This document shows positions 1 to 7,619 of a stretch of 64,000 bases of DNA, in pieces. The position numbers and the translations under genes were made by a program. The stretch's first letter is position 1, and each line of letters begins with the position of its first letter. This stretch comes from Desulfosporosinus fructosivorans (GTDB lineage Bacteria; Bacillota; Desulfitobacteriia; Desulfitobacteriales; Desulfitobacteriaceae), in the NCBI RefSeq assembly GCF_004766045.1, contig NZ_SPQQ01000003.1:620001-684000 (forward strand), read 5' to 3'. The notes beneath the pieces are model-generated. The model searched no databases and had not been told where the DNA came from. It worked only from the letters and a program-made list of their open reading frames with translations.

Positions 1-987
1 AGCGTGGGCAATGTATTGATCGTCTGTACTTACTAAGAGGGCTGGATGTTTGGCGACACCAGAGGTAATTAACTGTTGTAATGTTGGTAGGGCATCTGAA
101 ATTGGAATAGAGAAGCCCATCCCTTCAAAGCCTGTCTCCGCGTATTTAACCGAGTTAATGCCAATGACTTGACCTTGATAATTTACAAGCGGACCACCAC
201 TATTCCCAGGATTAATAGCTGCATCGGTTTGGATCAGATTGTAACTTGCCATACCTTGGAGGGCAAGTGTGCGGTTGAGTGCAGAGATGACCCCTGTGGT
301 TACAGAACGTGCAAATTCATCTCCGCCTGGATTGCCAATAGCGACAACGGGTTCACCCACTTCGACTTTTGATGAATCGCCCAGAGTCACTGCTGTAAGG
401 TTGGATACATCCGAAATCTGTAATACCGCAAGATCTGTGCGTGGATCCGCGCCAATGACTTTAGCTTCTAAATTTCGGCCATCACTTAGGCTAACGGTAA
501 TTTTTTGGGCACCCTCAATGACGTGATTATTCGTAGCAATATACCCTTTTTTTGCATCAATGATGAACCCAGAACCGCTGCCAGCTTCTTGAAGACCAGA
601 ATTTCCGATAGACCCTCGACTAGTTTGGAAATTTGAAACGCCGACAACCGCTGGGCCGACATTCTTAGAGATTTGTGCTACAGGAAAATTGGTTCCGTTG
701 GCAGTATATGCGACCTGTGTAAGCGGCGATGATGTACTTTCTGATTGGTTTGGGGACGCGTTTGCAGGATAAATATAGGGAATTACGCCTACAGTTGTAA
801 GTCCACCTATGAGAGCACTAATTAAGCAGAGGCTCGCATATGCGAAAATTTTTCTTTTCGGTTTATGGTAATAGATTGGTTGTTTTTGTTGTGAAATGGG
901 TACTAATTCTACTTCCTGTCTTTCGCCGTCTGAGATGTCAGCAGGGTCGTTATTGTCTTTTTGTGTAGAGAGAACGTCGTCTTCCAT
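1..987 (-). CDS. htrA: HtrA/DegP-type serine protease (3' end beyond window)
   Basis: Membrane-anchored S1C serine protease for quality control of exported proteins. The frame is open for 329 codons from ATG 987 to the window edge. A cytoplasmic N-terminus of about 45 residues is followed by one hydrophobic anchor (about 46-68). The catalytic triad is visible: His155 in NNHVIE, Asp185 in RTDLAV and Ser263 in GNSGGP. The C-terminal PDZ domain expected of the family would lie outside the window. The start follows GGAGG-like sequence (cagcctcc on the plus strand). Family assignment is secure; which HtrA paralog it is cannot be told. Confidence 0.93.
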   Translation of the reverse strand, partial: MEDDVLSTQKDNNDPADISDGERQEVELVPISQQKQPIYYHKPKRKIFAYASLCLISALIGGLTTVGVIPYIYPANASPNQSESTSSPLTQVAYTANGTNFPVAQISKNVGPAVVGVSNFQTSRGSIGNSGLQEAGSGSGFIIDAKKGYIATNNHVIEGAQKITVSLSDGRNLEAKVIGADPRTDLAVLQISDVSNLTAVTLGDSSKVEVGEPVVAIGNPGGDEFARSVTTGVISALNRTLALQGMASYNLIQTDAAINPGNSGGPLVNYQGQVIGINSVKYAETGFEGMGFSIPISDALPTLQQLITSGVAKHPALLVSTDDQYIAHA

Positions 988-1270
988 AATTACAGCCTCC
1001 TGTTACTAATAGATTTAGTTACTTATAATACCTACTTTCATAAGAATAACTAAAATATGTTAAGTAAAGAGGTCTAAATTGTGAAAGTTTATAGGTGTTT
1101 TAGTCGAGGATTTGTGAAATGGGCAGTAAAGAGGCAAAAGTTAGGCTGAAAGCGATGTTGCATCCAGCCTTATTACTACAAACAAAAGATTGTGTCCCTA
1201 ATAATAGGAGGAATACATTGAATTTTGCCGAATTATGAGAGGTGTGTAGAGTATTGCCTTGAAAAGGCAT
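988..1270. other. Intergenic stretch, no gene supported
   Basis: About 280 bp between the protease start and the end of the ferritin-like gene. It should carry the protease promoter on the minus strand. A 39-codon plus-strand frame (about 1119-1238) lacks a convincing start signal and coding character. A small hairpin (tgccttgaaaaggca, near 1255) lies just past the ferritin-like gene and has no T-run. Confidence 0.4.
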
Positions 1271-1819
1271 TTACATATCGTGGGAGTAAAAAAATTCATA
1301 ATTTTCCAGCCAGTGATGAGTGAGTGTTTCGTGAATTTCATTTAAAGTATTTAGATGCACTTTTTCCCATTTCACGAGGCGCTCATAAAGTGCTTTAGCT
1401 TCAGGGGAAATGGCTTTTTCAGCCGCCTGGGAATAGAAGTCGATGGCAGCTTGTTCCATTAAAGTTCCAACTTTAAAGACGGCTAGATCCATAGTGGCAG
1501 TTTGGAAGAGTTTGCCGTCTTCAAATTGTTCCTTTGCCTTAGCGAACAACTCAGGTGACTTACCTTTCTTTTCTCGTTCTGTTTGGTTTTTATGCTGAAT
1601 ATCCAGCCAACTTACGAACTCATCCTCAAAAGTTTTCTTTTGGAGAAGTCTTTCGAAAAGGTTCTTAAGCCATTTTTCATGGTCGGCTTCTTGGTCCTTC
1701 AAAAAGATCAGGGCCTCTTTGACTTCCGGATTGGAGGTTCTTTCGGCTGCTAGGTCATAGAACGCCATTCCTTCCACTTCATTGAGAATGGCCTGACGAA
1801 GAACATCTAAATCATCCAT
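1271..1819 (-). CDS. Ferritin-like (rubrerythrin-type) di-iron domain protein
   Basis: Protein of 182 residues predicted to be an all-helical ferritin-like domain. The expected pairs of metal ligands are visible: an E-x-E-x-x-A-F-Y motif in helix 1, D-Q-E-A-D-H-E in helix 2, E-Q-A-A-I-D-F-Y in helix 3 and K-W-E-K-V-H-L in helix 4. There is no C-terminal rubredoxin domain, so it is not a full rubrerythrin. Such proteins in anaerobes are linked to peroxide or iron handling; that role is inferred. ATG 1819 was chosen over a GTG three codons upstream because AAGGAG lies 8 nt before it. Single gene, divergent from the next transporter. Confidence 0.85.
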   Translation of the reverse strand: MDDLDVLRQAILNEVEGMAFYDLAAERTSNPEVKEALIFLKDQEADHEKWLKNLFERLLQKKTFEDEFVSWLDIQHKNQTEREKKGKSPELFAKAKEQFEDGKLFQTATMDLAVFKVGTLMEQAAIDFYSQAAEKAISPEAKALYERLVKWEKVHLNTLNEIHETLTHHWLENYEFFYSHDM

Positions 1820-1948
1820 GTTTAACACTCCTTATGAATTTGATCAACAGTGCTTTTTAGCAAAGTTATTAATTAGTTATTCTCTAAAGATAGTTTAATT
1901 CCTTTTTTAGAATTGAAACTAAAAAGATAAAAGGAGGAACATTTTAAT

Positions 1949-3040
1949 ATGCTACAACGTCATGGCATAAAATATTTTGCACCGGGTTGGTTTGCTGTGG
2001 TCATGGGCACAGGAGGGCTCGCAAACGTTCTATATAAATGGCAAGATAGTTTTTCTGCAGGACTCAATCTAGGAATAATTCTCGCAGCATTAGCAGATGT
2101 CCTATATTTTTTGATGCTCGTCCCTTGGATTATCCGCTGGGTATCATTTTTTAAGTATGCCCAAAGGGACCTTCATCATCCCGTGACGAGTAATTTTTTT
2201 GTAACTATGCCCGTGGCTACAATCATCGTAGGGACTAATATCTCTAATATTTGGAGCGGTTATTTCGGCGGACCGCTTACCTTTATGCTAATAACTATTG
2301 CTTGGATGATAGGAATTGTGGGAGTCACCTTTTTCACGTACTATACTACTTTCCGAATCATGCAGATTGAAGTGGCGCCCACGCCAGAAACAACAAACTT
2401 CTCCTGGATTATGGCGCCGATCGCCAATATGGCTACTTTGTTGCTAGGCAACAGTGTTTTGAAAATGAGCTTAAACTATCAGCCGACATGGAGTATGTCT
2501 ATTTTGATTACGAACTTAGCAATGCTTGGCATAGGATTTTTCTTATTTATCTTTATCAGTGCAGTAATTTTTGTTCGGCTTGCCCAATATCCCCTTCCAC
2601 CTGCGGAATTAACCCCTTCCTTCGGAATCCTATTGAGTGCAGTAGGTTTGGCTGTTATTGCCATCATCGATACGGCGAATAATGCTAATAATCTTAGGAT
2701 ATTAGCATCCGTAGATTTAGCGTATCTGGTAGCAGCGGTCATGTGGGGGTTTGGTATTTGGGTTTTAGGAATTATTGCAATGATCTGTTTCTACCACATT
2801 AGAAGAGGCGGGTTTCCGTATGGTTTGGGGTGGTGGGCGTTTATCTTTCCTTTGGCAGCCTATACAATAGCAAGCCAGAAAATAGCCAGCATATTTTCGA
2901 CACCCCTTACGTATTGGTTTTGTGCGTTTTTAACTATCCTCCTCATTCTTCTCTGGTGCTATACATTTTTCTATACGGTTGTTGGGGTTCTCAATGGTAA
3001 ACTCTTTATGGGTCGTCCAATCCCAAAATCAACACAGTAA
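1949..3040 (+). CDS. TDT-family (SLAC1/TehA-like) transporter
   Basis: Integral membrane protein of 363 residues with about ten hydrophobic segments, recognised as a tellurite-resistance/dicarboxylate transporter (TDT) protein, the fold of TehA, SLAC1 anion channels and sulfite exporters. The N-terminal G-W-F-A-V-V-M-G-T-G-G-L motif is typical. AAAGGAGG lies 12 nt before the ATG. Substrate cannot be read from sequence; sulfite, malate or another anion are options, and sulfite export would suit a sulfur-metabolising anaerobe (inference). It is divergent from the ferritin-like gene, with both promoters in the 1820-1948 gap. Confidence 0.85.
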   Translation: MLQRHGIKYFAPGWFAVVMGTGGLANVLYKWQDSFSAGLNLGIILAALADVLYFLMLVPWIIRWVSFFKYAQRDLHHPVTSNFFVTMPVATIIVGTNISNIWSGYFGGPLTFMLITIAWMIGIVGVTFFTYYTTFRIMQIEVAPTPETTNFSWIMAPIANMATLLLGNSVLKMSLNYQPTWSMSILITNLAMLGIGFFLFIFISAVIFVRLAQYPLPPAELTPSFGILLSAVGLAVIAIIDTANNANNLRILASVDLAYLVAAVMWGFGIWVLGIIAMICFYHIRRGGFPYGLGWWAFIFPLAAYTIASQKIASIFSTPLTYWFCAFLTILLILLWCYTFFYTVVGVLNGKLFMGRPIPKSTQ

Positions 3041-3094
3041 GGGTAAATTCAGTAATTCCCCTACTGTTTGATTTTGGAACGATTTATCTAACCG

Positions 3095-3190
3095 TACTAA
3101 CTCCCACTTCAACAAGTGGGAGTTAGTATCTTGCACTCTACTTCGGTGACGAATGCCTTCGATGTTCAAACTTTAGCGAAACAAGTTCAC
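3095..3190 (+). repeat. Two-hairpin dispersed repeat, copy A
   Basis: Starts with a perfect 14-bp stem (3096-3109 with 3114-3127, loop caac) built on the shared core CCCACTT/AAGTGGG. A second, weaker hairpin region around gttcaaactttagcgaaac (3164-3183) follows, then the shared end GTTCAC (3185-3190). The end overlaps the last codon of the convergent membrane-protein gene: the complement of tca (3187-3189) is its TGA stop. Related copies lie at 7092, 11243, 24019, 33849, 47404 (degenerate) and 63528. Confidence 0.85.
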
Positions 3191-4242
3191 TTATTGAGCA
3201 AATTAAGTAGGGACTTTGTGCGGCGATCTGCCCAGCGCAGTTCTGTCGCGACAACTGAGACCTCCATTAAGGCCCGTAGATAAAAGACGCCACTGACTTT
3301 TCGGTTCCACTCATCAATAGCCTTGTCAAACAATTCCCAGTAAAAAATGTCCTCACAATATAATTCTGAATCTTGCTTTTGATAGGCTGTTAAGCTAAGG
3401 GTATTAATCAGTCCAGCAAGTTTATCTTTACCGGCGGACAAGACATCCAATACCCCTTGGAATTCTGCGTTGATCTCATGGAGTTCTTGCTCAGAATATG
3501 CTGCTTGTCTTCTTTTGACCCGTTGGGAGGTCATTTCATTAATACTTTGCCCTCGTTCGATGAAGCCACGGCAAATTTCCAAGCGTCTTTCAATTAATCT
3601 CGGATTGTCTGCAACGTTTATTTCTTCCCGAGCATGCTCATTGAGTGCGATCACTTCTTCAAGTAGATCATTAAGTTCTTGCGGGTCCGGTTTTTGAAAG
3701 GAGGTTAAGTTTCCTGCTTGAACAAAGGTGTGCAGACTTTCTAAGAAATAGGTTGACGTGAGCAGGAAAAGAGAGTGGAGAGTACTCAGTAATTTAGTTT
3801 TGTATCTTGGTGGGGCTAAAACACGGTTAATAAGTAAGGCCACCCCAACTCCGACAAAGATACTAAGAGTTCGGGCAAACGCGTGGGTTAGGAAGGCTTC
3901 AGGGGGAGAATCAAGGATAAATACGATCGATACAATCCCCAAAACAATACCACCTGACCAACCAATCTTGTTACATAAGAGAATGAGGATGATTACCCCT
4001 GAACCGATGGAAATTGGATTTGTTCCAAAGAGTAGACCTATTATTAAGGACAACGTTGCTGCTAGTAAATGAACACCAATTTGTTCCCAGGCATTATTTA
4101 AGGACTTACTGACGGACGGTTGCATGTTTACGACAGCAGTAATAGCAGCAAAAGAAGCAGGTTCAATACGAAATACTTTACATATGAGGAATGTGGTTGT
4201 CACAGCAATTCCTGTCTTAATTGTGCGTGCTCCAATGAACAT
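3187..4242 (-). CDS. Aromatic acid exporter family 1 (ArAE/FUSC-type) membrane protein
   Basis: Protein of 351 residues. The N-terminal half (about 1-150) has five to six membrane segments beginning I-G-A-R-T-I-K-T-G, the signature of the ArAE_1 (DUF939, YgaE-like) family; the C-terminal half is a soluble, charged helical domain. The family is thought to export aromatic carboxylates; substrate here is unknown. ATG 4242 is preferred to ATG 4263 because AGTAGGA sits 7 nt before it and family members start there. The TGA stop lies inside dispersed repeat copy A. Confidence 0.82.
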   Translation of the reverse strand: MFIGARTIKTGIAVTTTFLICKVFRIEPASFAAITAVVNMQPSVSKSLNNAWEQIGVHLLAATLSLIIGLLFGTNPISIGSGVIILILLCNKIGWSGGIVLGIVSIVFILDSPPEAFLTHAFARTLSIFVGVGVALLINRVLAPPRYKTKLLSTLHSLFLLTSTYFLESLHTFVQAGNLTSFQKPDPQELNDLLEEVIALNEHAREEINVADNPRLIERRLEICRGFIERGQSINEMTSQRVKRRQAAYSEQELHEINAEFQGVLDVLSAGKDKLAGLINTLSLTAYQKQDSELYCEDIFYWELFDKAIDEWNRKVSGVFYLRALMEVSVVATELRWADRRTKSLLNLLNK

Positions 4243-4353
4243 ATAGATTCCTACTTTCGGCATATGCTGTCACTTCTACAAAAATATTGCAATGAGAATA
4301 AGGTTGTCGCGTTCGCGGCCAACCTTATTTAAAATTATTTGACCTGTTTTTAA

Positions 4354-4998
4354 TCATATGATCGTTTTAATGATCCATTCGTTGAACGATTCAACGTTAT
4401 AAAAGGCGTAGGCTGGCTTCATAGCTAATACTTTTTGTATTTGTACGGTTTCAGCCCAGAGCGCACTGATTGGTAAAACTCCAACTTCTCTAGCAGCCTG
4501 CACATCATAGGCGATGTCCCCGATATAAACGACTTCATCTGGTGAGAAATTCCAAAGTTCTAAGACTTGTTTAATATGTTCTGGTTTACTAGCATGGTGC
4601 TCGGAGCCAGTGATTATCACCTCGAAAAATTCTTTTAAGCCTGAGTGCTTCAAGGAAATTTCCATGCTACCCGCGCCCTTGCCTGAAACTAGGGCTAATT
4701 TCAGGCCACGCTCATGCAACAGGGTTAGAGCCTCAGCGACCCCTGGAAAAGGCTCAGCATAGGGCAGGTGAAGTCGGTCATACTCATTTAGATAAAACTC
4801 TAGAACCTCGTTCCATGAATCAGGGAACAACTTTTTAAAGATGCCTTCTTCCGAAGGCCCAAATAATGAGGATAATTCTTGGTCAGCGTAAACGCGCCCA
4901 CTGAACTTTAATAATGTAGTATTAAGACTGGTGCGAACAACTGGTAGTGAATTTATTAAGGTCCCGTCCAGATCAAAGATAAAGCCTTTAAGTTTCAT
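4354..4998 (-). CDS. HAD-superfamily hydrolase, phosphoglycolate-phosphatase-like
   Basis: Soluble protein of 214 residues with all four HAD motifs: F-D-L-D-G-T near residue 8 (nucleophile Asp), a serine in L-V-S-G-K-G, a lysine near S-K-P-E-H and the acidic pair in Y-I-G-D-I-A-Y-D. The cap insertion after motif I matches subfamily IA (Gph/PpaX type), which remove phosphate from small metabolites such as 2-phosphoglycolate or pyrophosphate. The exact substrate is undetermined. AAGGAG lies before the ATG. It reads toward the ArAE gene with a gap of about 110 bp. Confidence 0.85.
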   Translation of the reverse strand: MKLKGFIFDLDGTLINSLPVVRTSLNTTLLKFSGRVYADQELSSLFGPSEEGIFKKLFPDSWNEVLEFYLNEYDRLHLPYAEPFPGVAEALTLLHERGLKLALVSGKGAGSMEISLKHSGLKEFFEVIITGSEHHASKPEHIKQVLELWNFSPDEVVYIGDIAYDVQAAREVGVLPISALWAETVQIQKVLAMKPAYAFYNVESFNEWIIKTII

Positions 4999-5027
4999 TT
5001 TTCACTCCTTATTTGACCTAGTTATTT

Positions 5028-5044
5028 TGATATATTATATATCA
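5028..5044. promoter_or_regulatory. Perfect AT-rich palindrome, possible operator
   Basis: A 17-bp perfect palindrome (TGATATA-tta-TATATCA) sits upstream of the HAD gene and of the decayed Xre gene. It could be an operator or promoter element for either; nothing in the sequence proves it. Confidence 0.3.
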
Positions 5045-5139
5045 GAATAACACATCACACACACATTCAATTTCTTAATTACTGGGATAACTCGTGAAAT
5101 GTATAATCAAAATGTCAGAGTCTTCAAGGGAGCGAGTGA

Positions 5140-5346
5140 ATGAAGACGAGAATTATAAGAACTTCGAACACGATATTGATCTCACTCAGGAACAATTGGC
5201 CAAAAAGGTTGGAGTAAGGCGTGAAACGATTGGGTATCTTGAGAAAGGGGAATATAATCCCTCCCTCAAGCTTGCTCGAAGCTGCTCGTGTTTTGAATTC
5301 AATGATTGAGTAACTATTTGTTTTTGAGGATAATGATTTATTATAA
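5140..5346 (+). pseudogene. Decayed Xre-family (HTH_3) small regulator
   Basis: The core [17 protein letters not shown] is a perfect HTH_3 motif, but the gene around it is broken. A start with good Shine-Dalgarno spacing (aagggag, ATG 5140) reads M-K-T-R-I and then leaves the frame before the helix-turn-helix. After N-P-S-L-K-L-A a second shift is needed to continue as [11 protein letters not shown]. An in-frame TAA (5311-5313) then precedes L-F-V-F-E-D-N-D, the usual end of this ~68-residue family. At least two indels and one stop are needed, so it is called a pseudogene. A sequencing error is unlikely to explain three lesions. Confidence 0.75.
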
Positions 5347-5429
5347 CCCAAAAAGGTGAGAACGTAACTTATCTAACAAAGCATTCCTCAATTGCCCTTG
5401 AATTTTGTTTATTGGGGTGCTAGTATAAT

Positions 5430-5700
5430 ATTAACCGTTGAAGGGGAAGTAAAATCGCGAAATCAACCTCACAGAGAGTCGAGTAAGGTGGAAGCTCGGC
5501 AGGTATCGGAGCGAGTAAATGGGCCCCAGAGGGTGGAACGAAAAAGCTTAGGCTTTAGTAGTAACCAACGCAAAGCCAGCGTTACCGGGCTAAGGGTGTG
5601 TTGGCACTCTGCAAAAAAGGACGCAGATTGTTCTGTGCGTCAATTAAGGTGGTACAGCAGATTAACGTCTGTCCATATCGAAGGACAGGCGTATTATTTT
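5430..5700 (+). promoter_or_regulatory. T-box leader upstream of DAHP synthase
   Basis: The leader shows the usual order: a stem I region (about 5436-5535) containing GAGAGTCGAG and AATGGGCCCC-like elements, a central hairpin region, the T-box sequence AAGGTGGTACAGCA (5646-5659, against consensus AGGGTGGNACCGCG), then a 10-bp terminator stem (5665-5674 with 5683-5692) followed by attatttt. Uncharged tRNA would stabilise the antiterminator and switch the gene on. An aromatic amino acid tRNA is expected from the downstream gene. The specifier codon could not be assigned by eye; TAT at 5504-5506 (Tyr) is only one candidate. Confidence 0.85.
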
Positions 5701-5844
5701 GCACTCAGAAAGAATTGATATAGTTATATACTTTCTGAAAAGATAAGTGCAACTAAGGTTATCGCCGGCGCCTGAGGGTCGAGGATGAGTGAAACGTGCA
5801 GAGAAAGAAACCCCGCAAATTTATATTTGAGGGAGGTAATTAGT

Positions 5845-6984
5845 ATGAACGATTTAAGATTAGCAGGACTTAAAACTACGCGAAGCACCATTGAGGTCAA
5901 AGGGATAACCATCGGAGGAAAAGAAATTATCCTTATGGGTGGACCCTGTGCCGTAGAATCAAGTATTCAAATGAGTCAATCTGCCGAAACAGTCAAACAG
6001 GCGGGTGGTAAGATTCTGCGCGGTGGGGTTTTCAAACCGCGTACCTCACCCTATAGTTTCCAGGGCTTGGGCTTGGAAGGTCTCAACTATTTGGTTAAAG
6101 CCGCTAAAGAACAGGAACTCCTTTGTGTGACAGAGGTTATCGATGCGGCTAGTCTGGAGCTAGTGGTCGATGAGGTTGATATTATTCAAATCGGTGCGCG
6201 GAATATGCAAAATTTCGAGCTTCTGAAATTAGTCGGTAAAAGCAAGACCCCGATTATTCTTAAAAGAGGGTTGGCGGCGACAATAGAGGAATGGCTGCTG
6301 GCTGCCGAATATATTTTAGAGGCTGGTAATCCTCAAGTTATCCTTTGTGAACGGGGTATTCGCACGTTTGAACCCAGTACCAGAAACACCTTAGATTTAA
6401 GTGCTGTTGGAGTGGCCAAAGAACTATCCCATTTGCCAGTCATTGTCGACCCGAGTCATGCAGCCGGTAGAAGAGACTTAATAGCTTCCTTATCTAAGGC
6501 GGCTATCGCAGCAGGGGCGGATGGATTGTTAATTGAAACTCACCCTAATCCCGCTGAAGCAGTCAGTGATGGACCCCAGTCTTTGACCCCCGAACAGTTT
6601 ATCCAGCTAGCCGCCGAGCTTGGGGTGGTCGCGGAATCAGTTAAGAGAGTTTTCACGTTTGGTGGGATTGGAGATACTCTGGAAGTGTTGCGCACCCAGA
6701 TTGACAGGGTGGATCAAACTATTATTAAATTGTTAGCAGATCGTATGCAAATCGTCCAAAAAGTTGGAGATCAAAAACGCTTGGACCGGGTCAAAGATAC
6801 TAACCGTCAGAATGAAATTATTCAGCGCTTGAGTAACCTTGCCGCTGAACTTCAACTTCCTCCCGATTTGGTTAAAAGGCTGTATCCGATGATTTTTGAA
6901 TTTGGAGTTCAATCCCAAATCAAGAGCAAGCTTGCTCAGGATCAAGTATTGGAATCGGCGCTGTATACCCTTGGAAGTAAATAG
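5845..6984 (+). CDS. aroF: DAHP synthase-chorismate mutase fusion
   Basis: Bifunctional shikimate-pathway enzyme of 379 residues. The N-terminal domain (about 1-265) is a class I-beta DAHP synthase, joining phosphoenolpyruvate and erythrose 4-phosphate; G-G-P-C-A-V-E-S near residue 32, F-K-P-R-T-S-P and D-P-S-H-A-A-G-R-R are visible. The C-terminal part (about 280-365) is an AroQ-type chorismate mutase with the R..ID..D..I..LL..R pattern. The mutase is C-terminal, opposite to the Bacillus subtilis AroA order. ATG 5845 follows GGGAGG at good spacing. The gene lies directly behind a T-box, so it responds to aminoacyl-tRNA status. A large palindromic terminator follows. Confidence 0.93.
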   Translation: MNDLRLAGLKTTRSTIEVKGITIGGKEIILMGGPCAVESSIQMSQSAETVKQAGGKILRGGVFKPRTSPYSFQGLGLEGLNYLVKAAKEQELLCVTEVIDAASLELVVDEVDIIQIGARNMQNFELLKLVGKSKTPIILKRGLAATIEEWLLAAEYILEAGNPQVILCERGIRTFEPSTRNTLDLSAVGVAKELSHLPVIVDPSHAAGRRDLIASLSKAAIAAGADGLLIETHPNPAEAVSDGPQSLTPEQFIQLAAELGVVAESVKRVFTFGGIGDTLEVLRTQIDRVDQTIIKLLADRMQIVQKVGDQKRLDRVKDTNRQNEIIQRLSNLAAELQLPPDLVKRLYPMIFEFGVQSQIKSKLAQDQVLESALYTLGSK

Positions 6985-6991
6985 ACAAACC

Positions 6992-7052
6992 AATTATAGC
7001 AAAGAGAGGTTGGAAGCATTGTAACGCTTCCAACCTCTCTTTGCTATAAATT
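6992..7052. terminator. Long palindromic terminator after the DAHP synthase gene
   Basis: Arms of about 26 bp (6992-7017 with 7026-7052, one unpaired base) around an 8-nt loop form an almost perfect hairpin 8 bp after the stop codon. There is no long T-run, so it may act as a processing or stabilising hairpin as well as a terminator. Confidence 0.8.
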
Positions 7053-7091
7053 AGCATCTATTTTTAATAGCGAATATCCTTCATCCATCCA

Positions 7092-7203
7092 ATCGTGAGA
7101 ATCCCAATTCGATAAGTGGGAATTAGTATTCCGTACTCCGCTTTTATGGGGGGGAAACTCCCCAACGGAGTCTCAATGTTCAACTTTAGTTGAACGGTTC
7201 AAG
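7092..7203 (+). repeat. Two-hairpin dispersed repeat, copy B
   Basis: Begins with the shared lead-in CCAATCGTGAGA, then hairpin 1 (AATCCCAATT... AAGTGGGAATT, about 7100-7123), an extra internal hairpin (GGGGGGGAAACTCCCC, 7148-7163), ACGGAGTCTC, and hairpin 2 GTTCAACTTTAGTTGAAC (7179-7196, a near-perfect palindrome). It ends GGTTC rather than GTTCAC. No open reading frame lies inside. Confidence 0.85.
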
Positions 7204-7345
7204 GCCGATAATTTAAAGATATAATCAAATCACATAATTGAGTGGCTATATAAACATACTTATCATATCACGGTCAATAAGTACTTAAGCTGAAAAACCG
7301 TTTTGCAAAATGGCTTAATTCTAAGATTAGAAAGGAGGAACTACT

Positions 7346-7498
7346 TTGTCCCCTAAACGGAAAGAAATATCTAAACAGGTCACTAACCAGACGTCAACTC
7401 ATAAAAACTCCCCAACCGTCAATACATCTAAGAAAGAAAGAGACGCTATAATTCCATCAAAAGATAAAAGTCCAGATGATCTGGAAATTTTCGATTGA
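7346..7498 (+). CDS. Small basic hydrophilic protein, unknown function
   Basis: Fifty-residue frame starting at TTG 7346, preceded by a very strong AAAGGAGG 7 nt upstream. The product is lysine- and serine/threonine-rich in the first 40 residues and ends acidic (P-D-D-L-E-I-F-D). There is no hydrophobic segment and no recognised domain. A hairpin terminator follows at 7559. The ribosome-binding site and terminator support a real short gene, but no function is proposed. Confidence 0.55.
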   Translation: MSPKRKEISKQVTNQTSTHKNSPTVNTSKKERDAIIPSKDKSPDDLEIFD

Positions 7499-7558
7499 TT
7501 GTCTCTTTGAAATTATTTTGAAATGAAAGTGTGGCTTATTGGATCGAATATTTATGAA

Positions 7559-7602
7559 ACAAGGCTAGAGGCGCTATTCGCTTCTAGCCTTGTCTCTTTG
7601 TC
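7559..7602. terminator. Terminator hairpin shared by converging genes
   Basis: A 15-bp stem (7559-7573 with 7579-7593) followed by tctcttt. It sits between the small plus-strand gene and the end of the minus-strand aspartate decarboxylase gene, so it can serve both. Confidence 0.7.
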
Positions 7603-7619
7603 TAAGAACGAGGGCGGGG

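Noticed and set aside
1119-1238. 39-codon frame between the protease and ferritin-like genes
   Set aside because: No Shine-Dalgarno before its ATG, no recognisable product, and it overlaps a small hairpin.
5392-5718. 108-codon open frame upstream of the DAHP synthase gene
   Set aside because: It lies entirely in the T-box leader, which explains the sequence conservation; no ribosome site or protein family.
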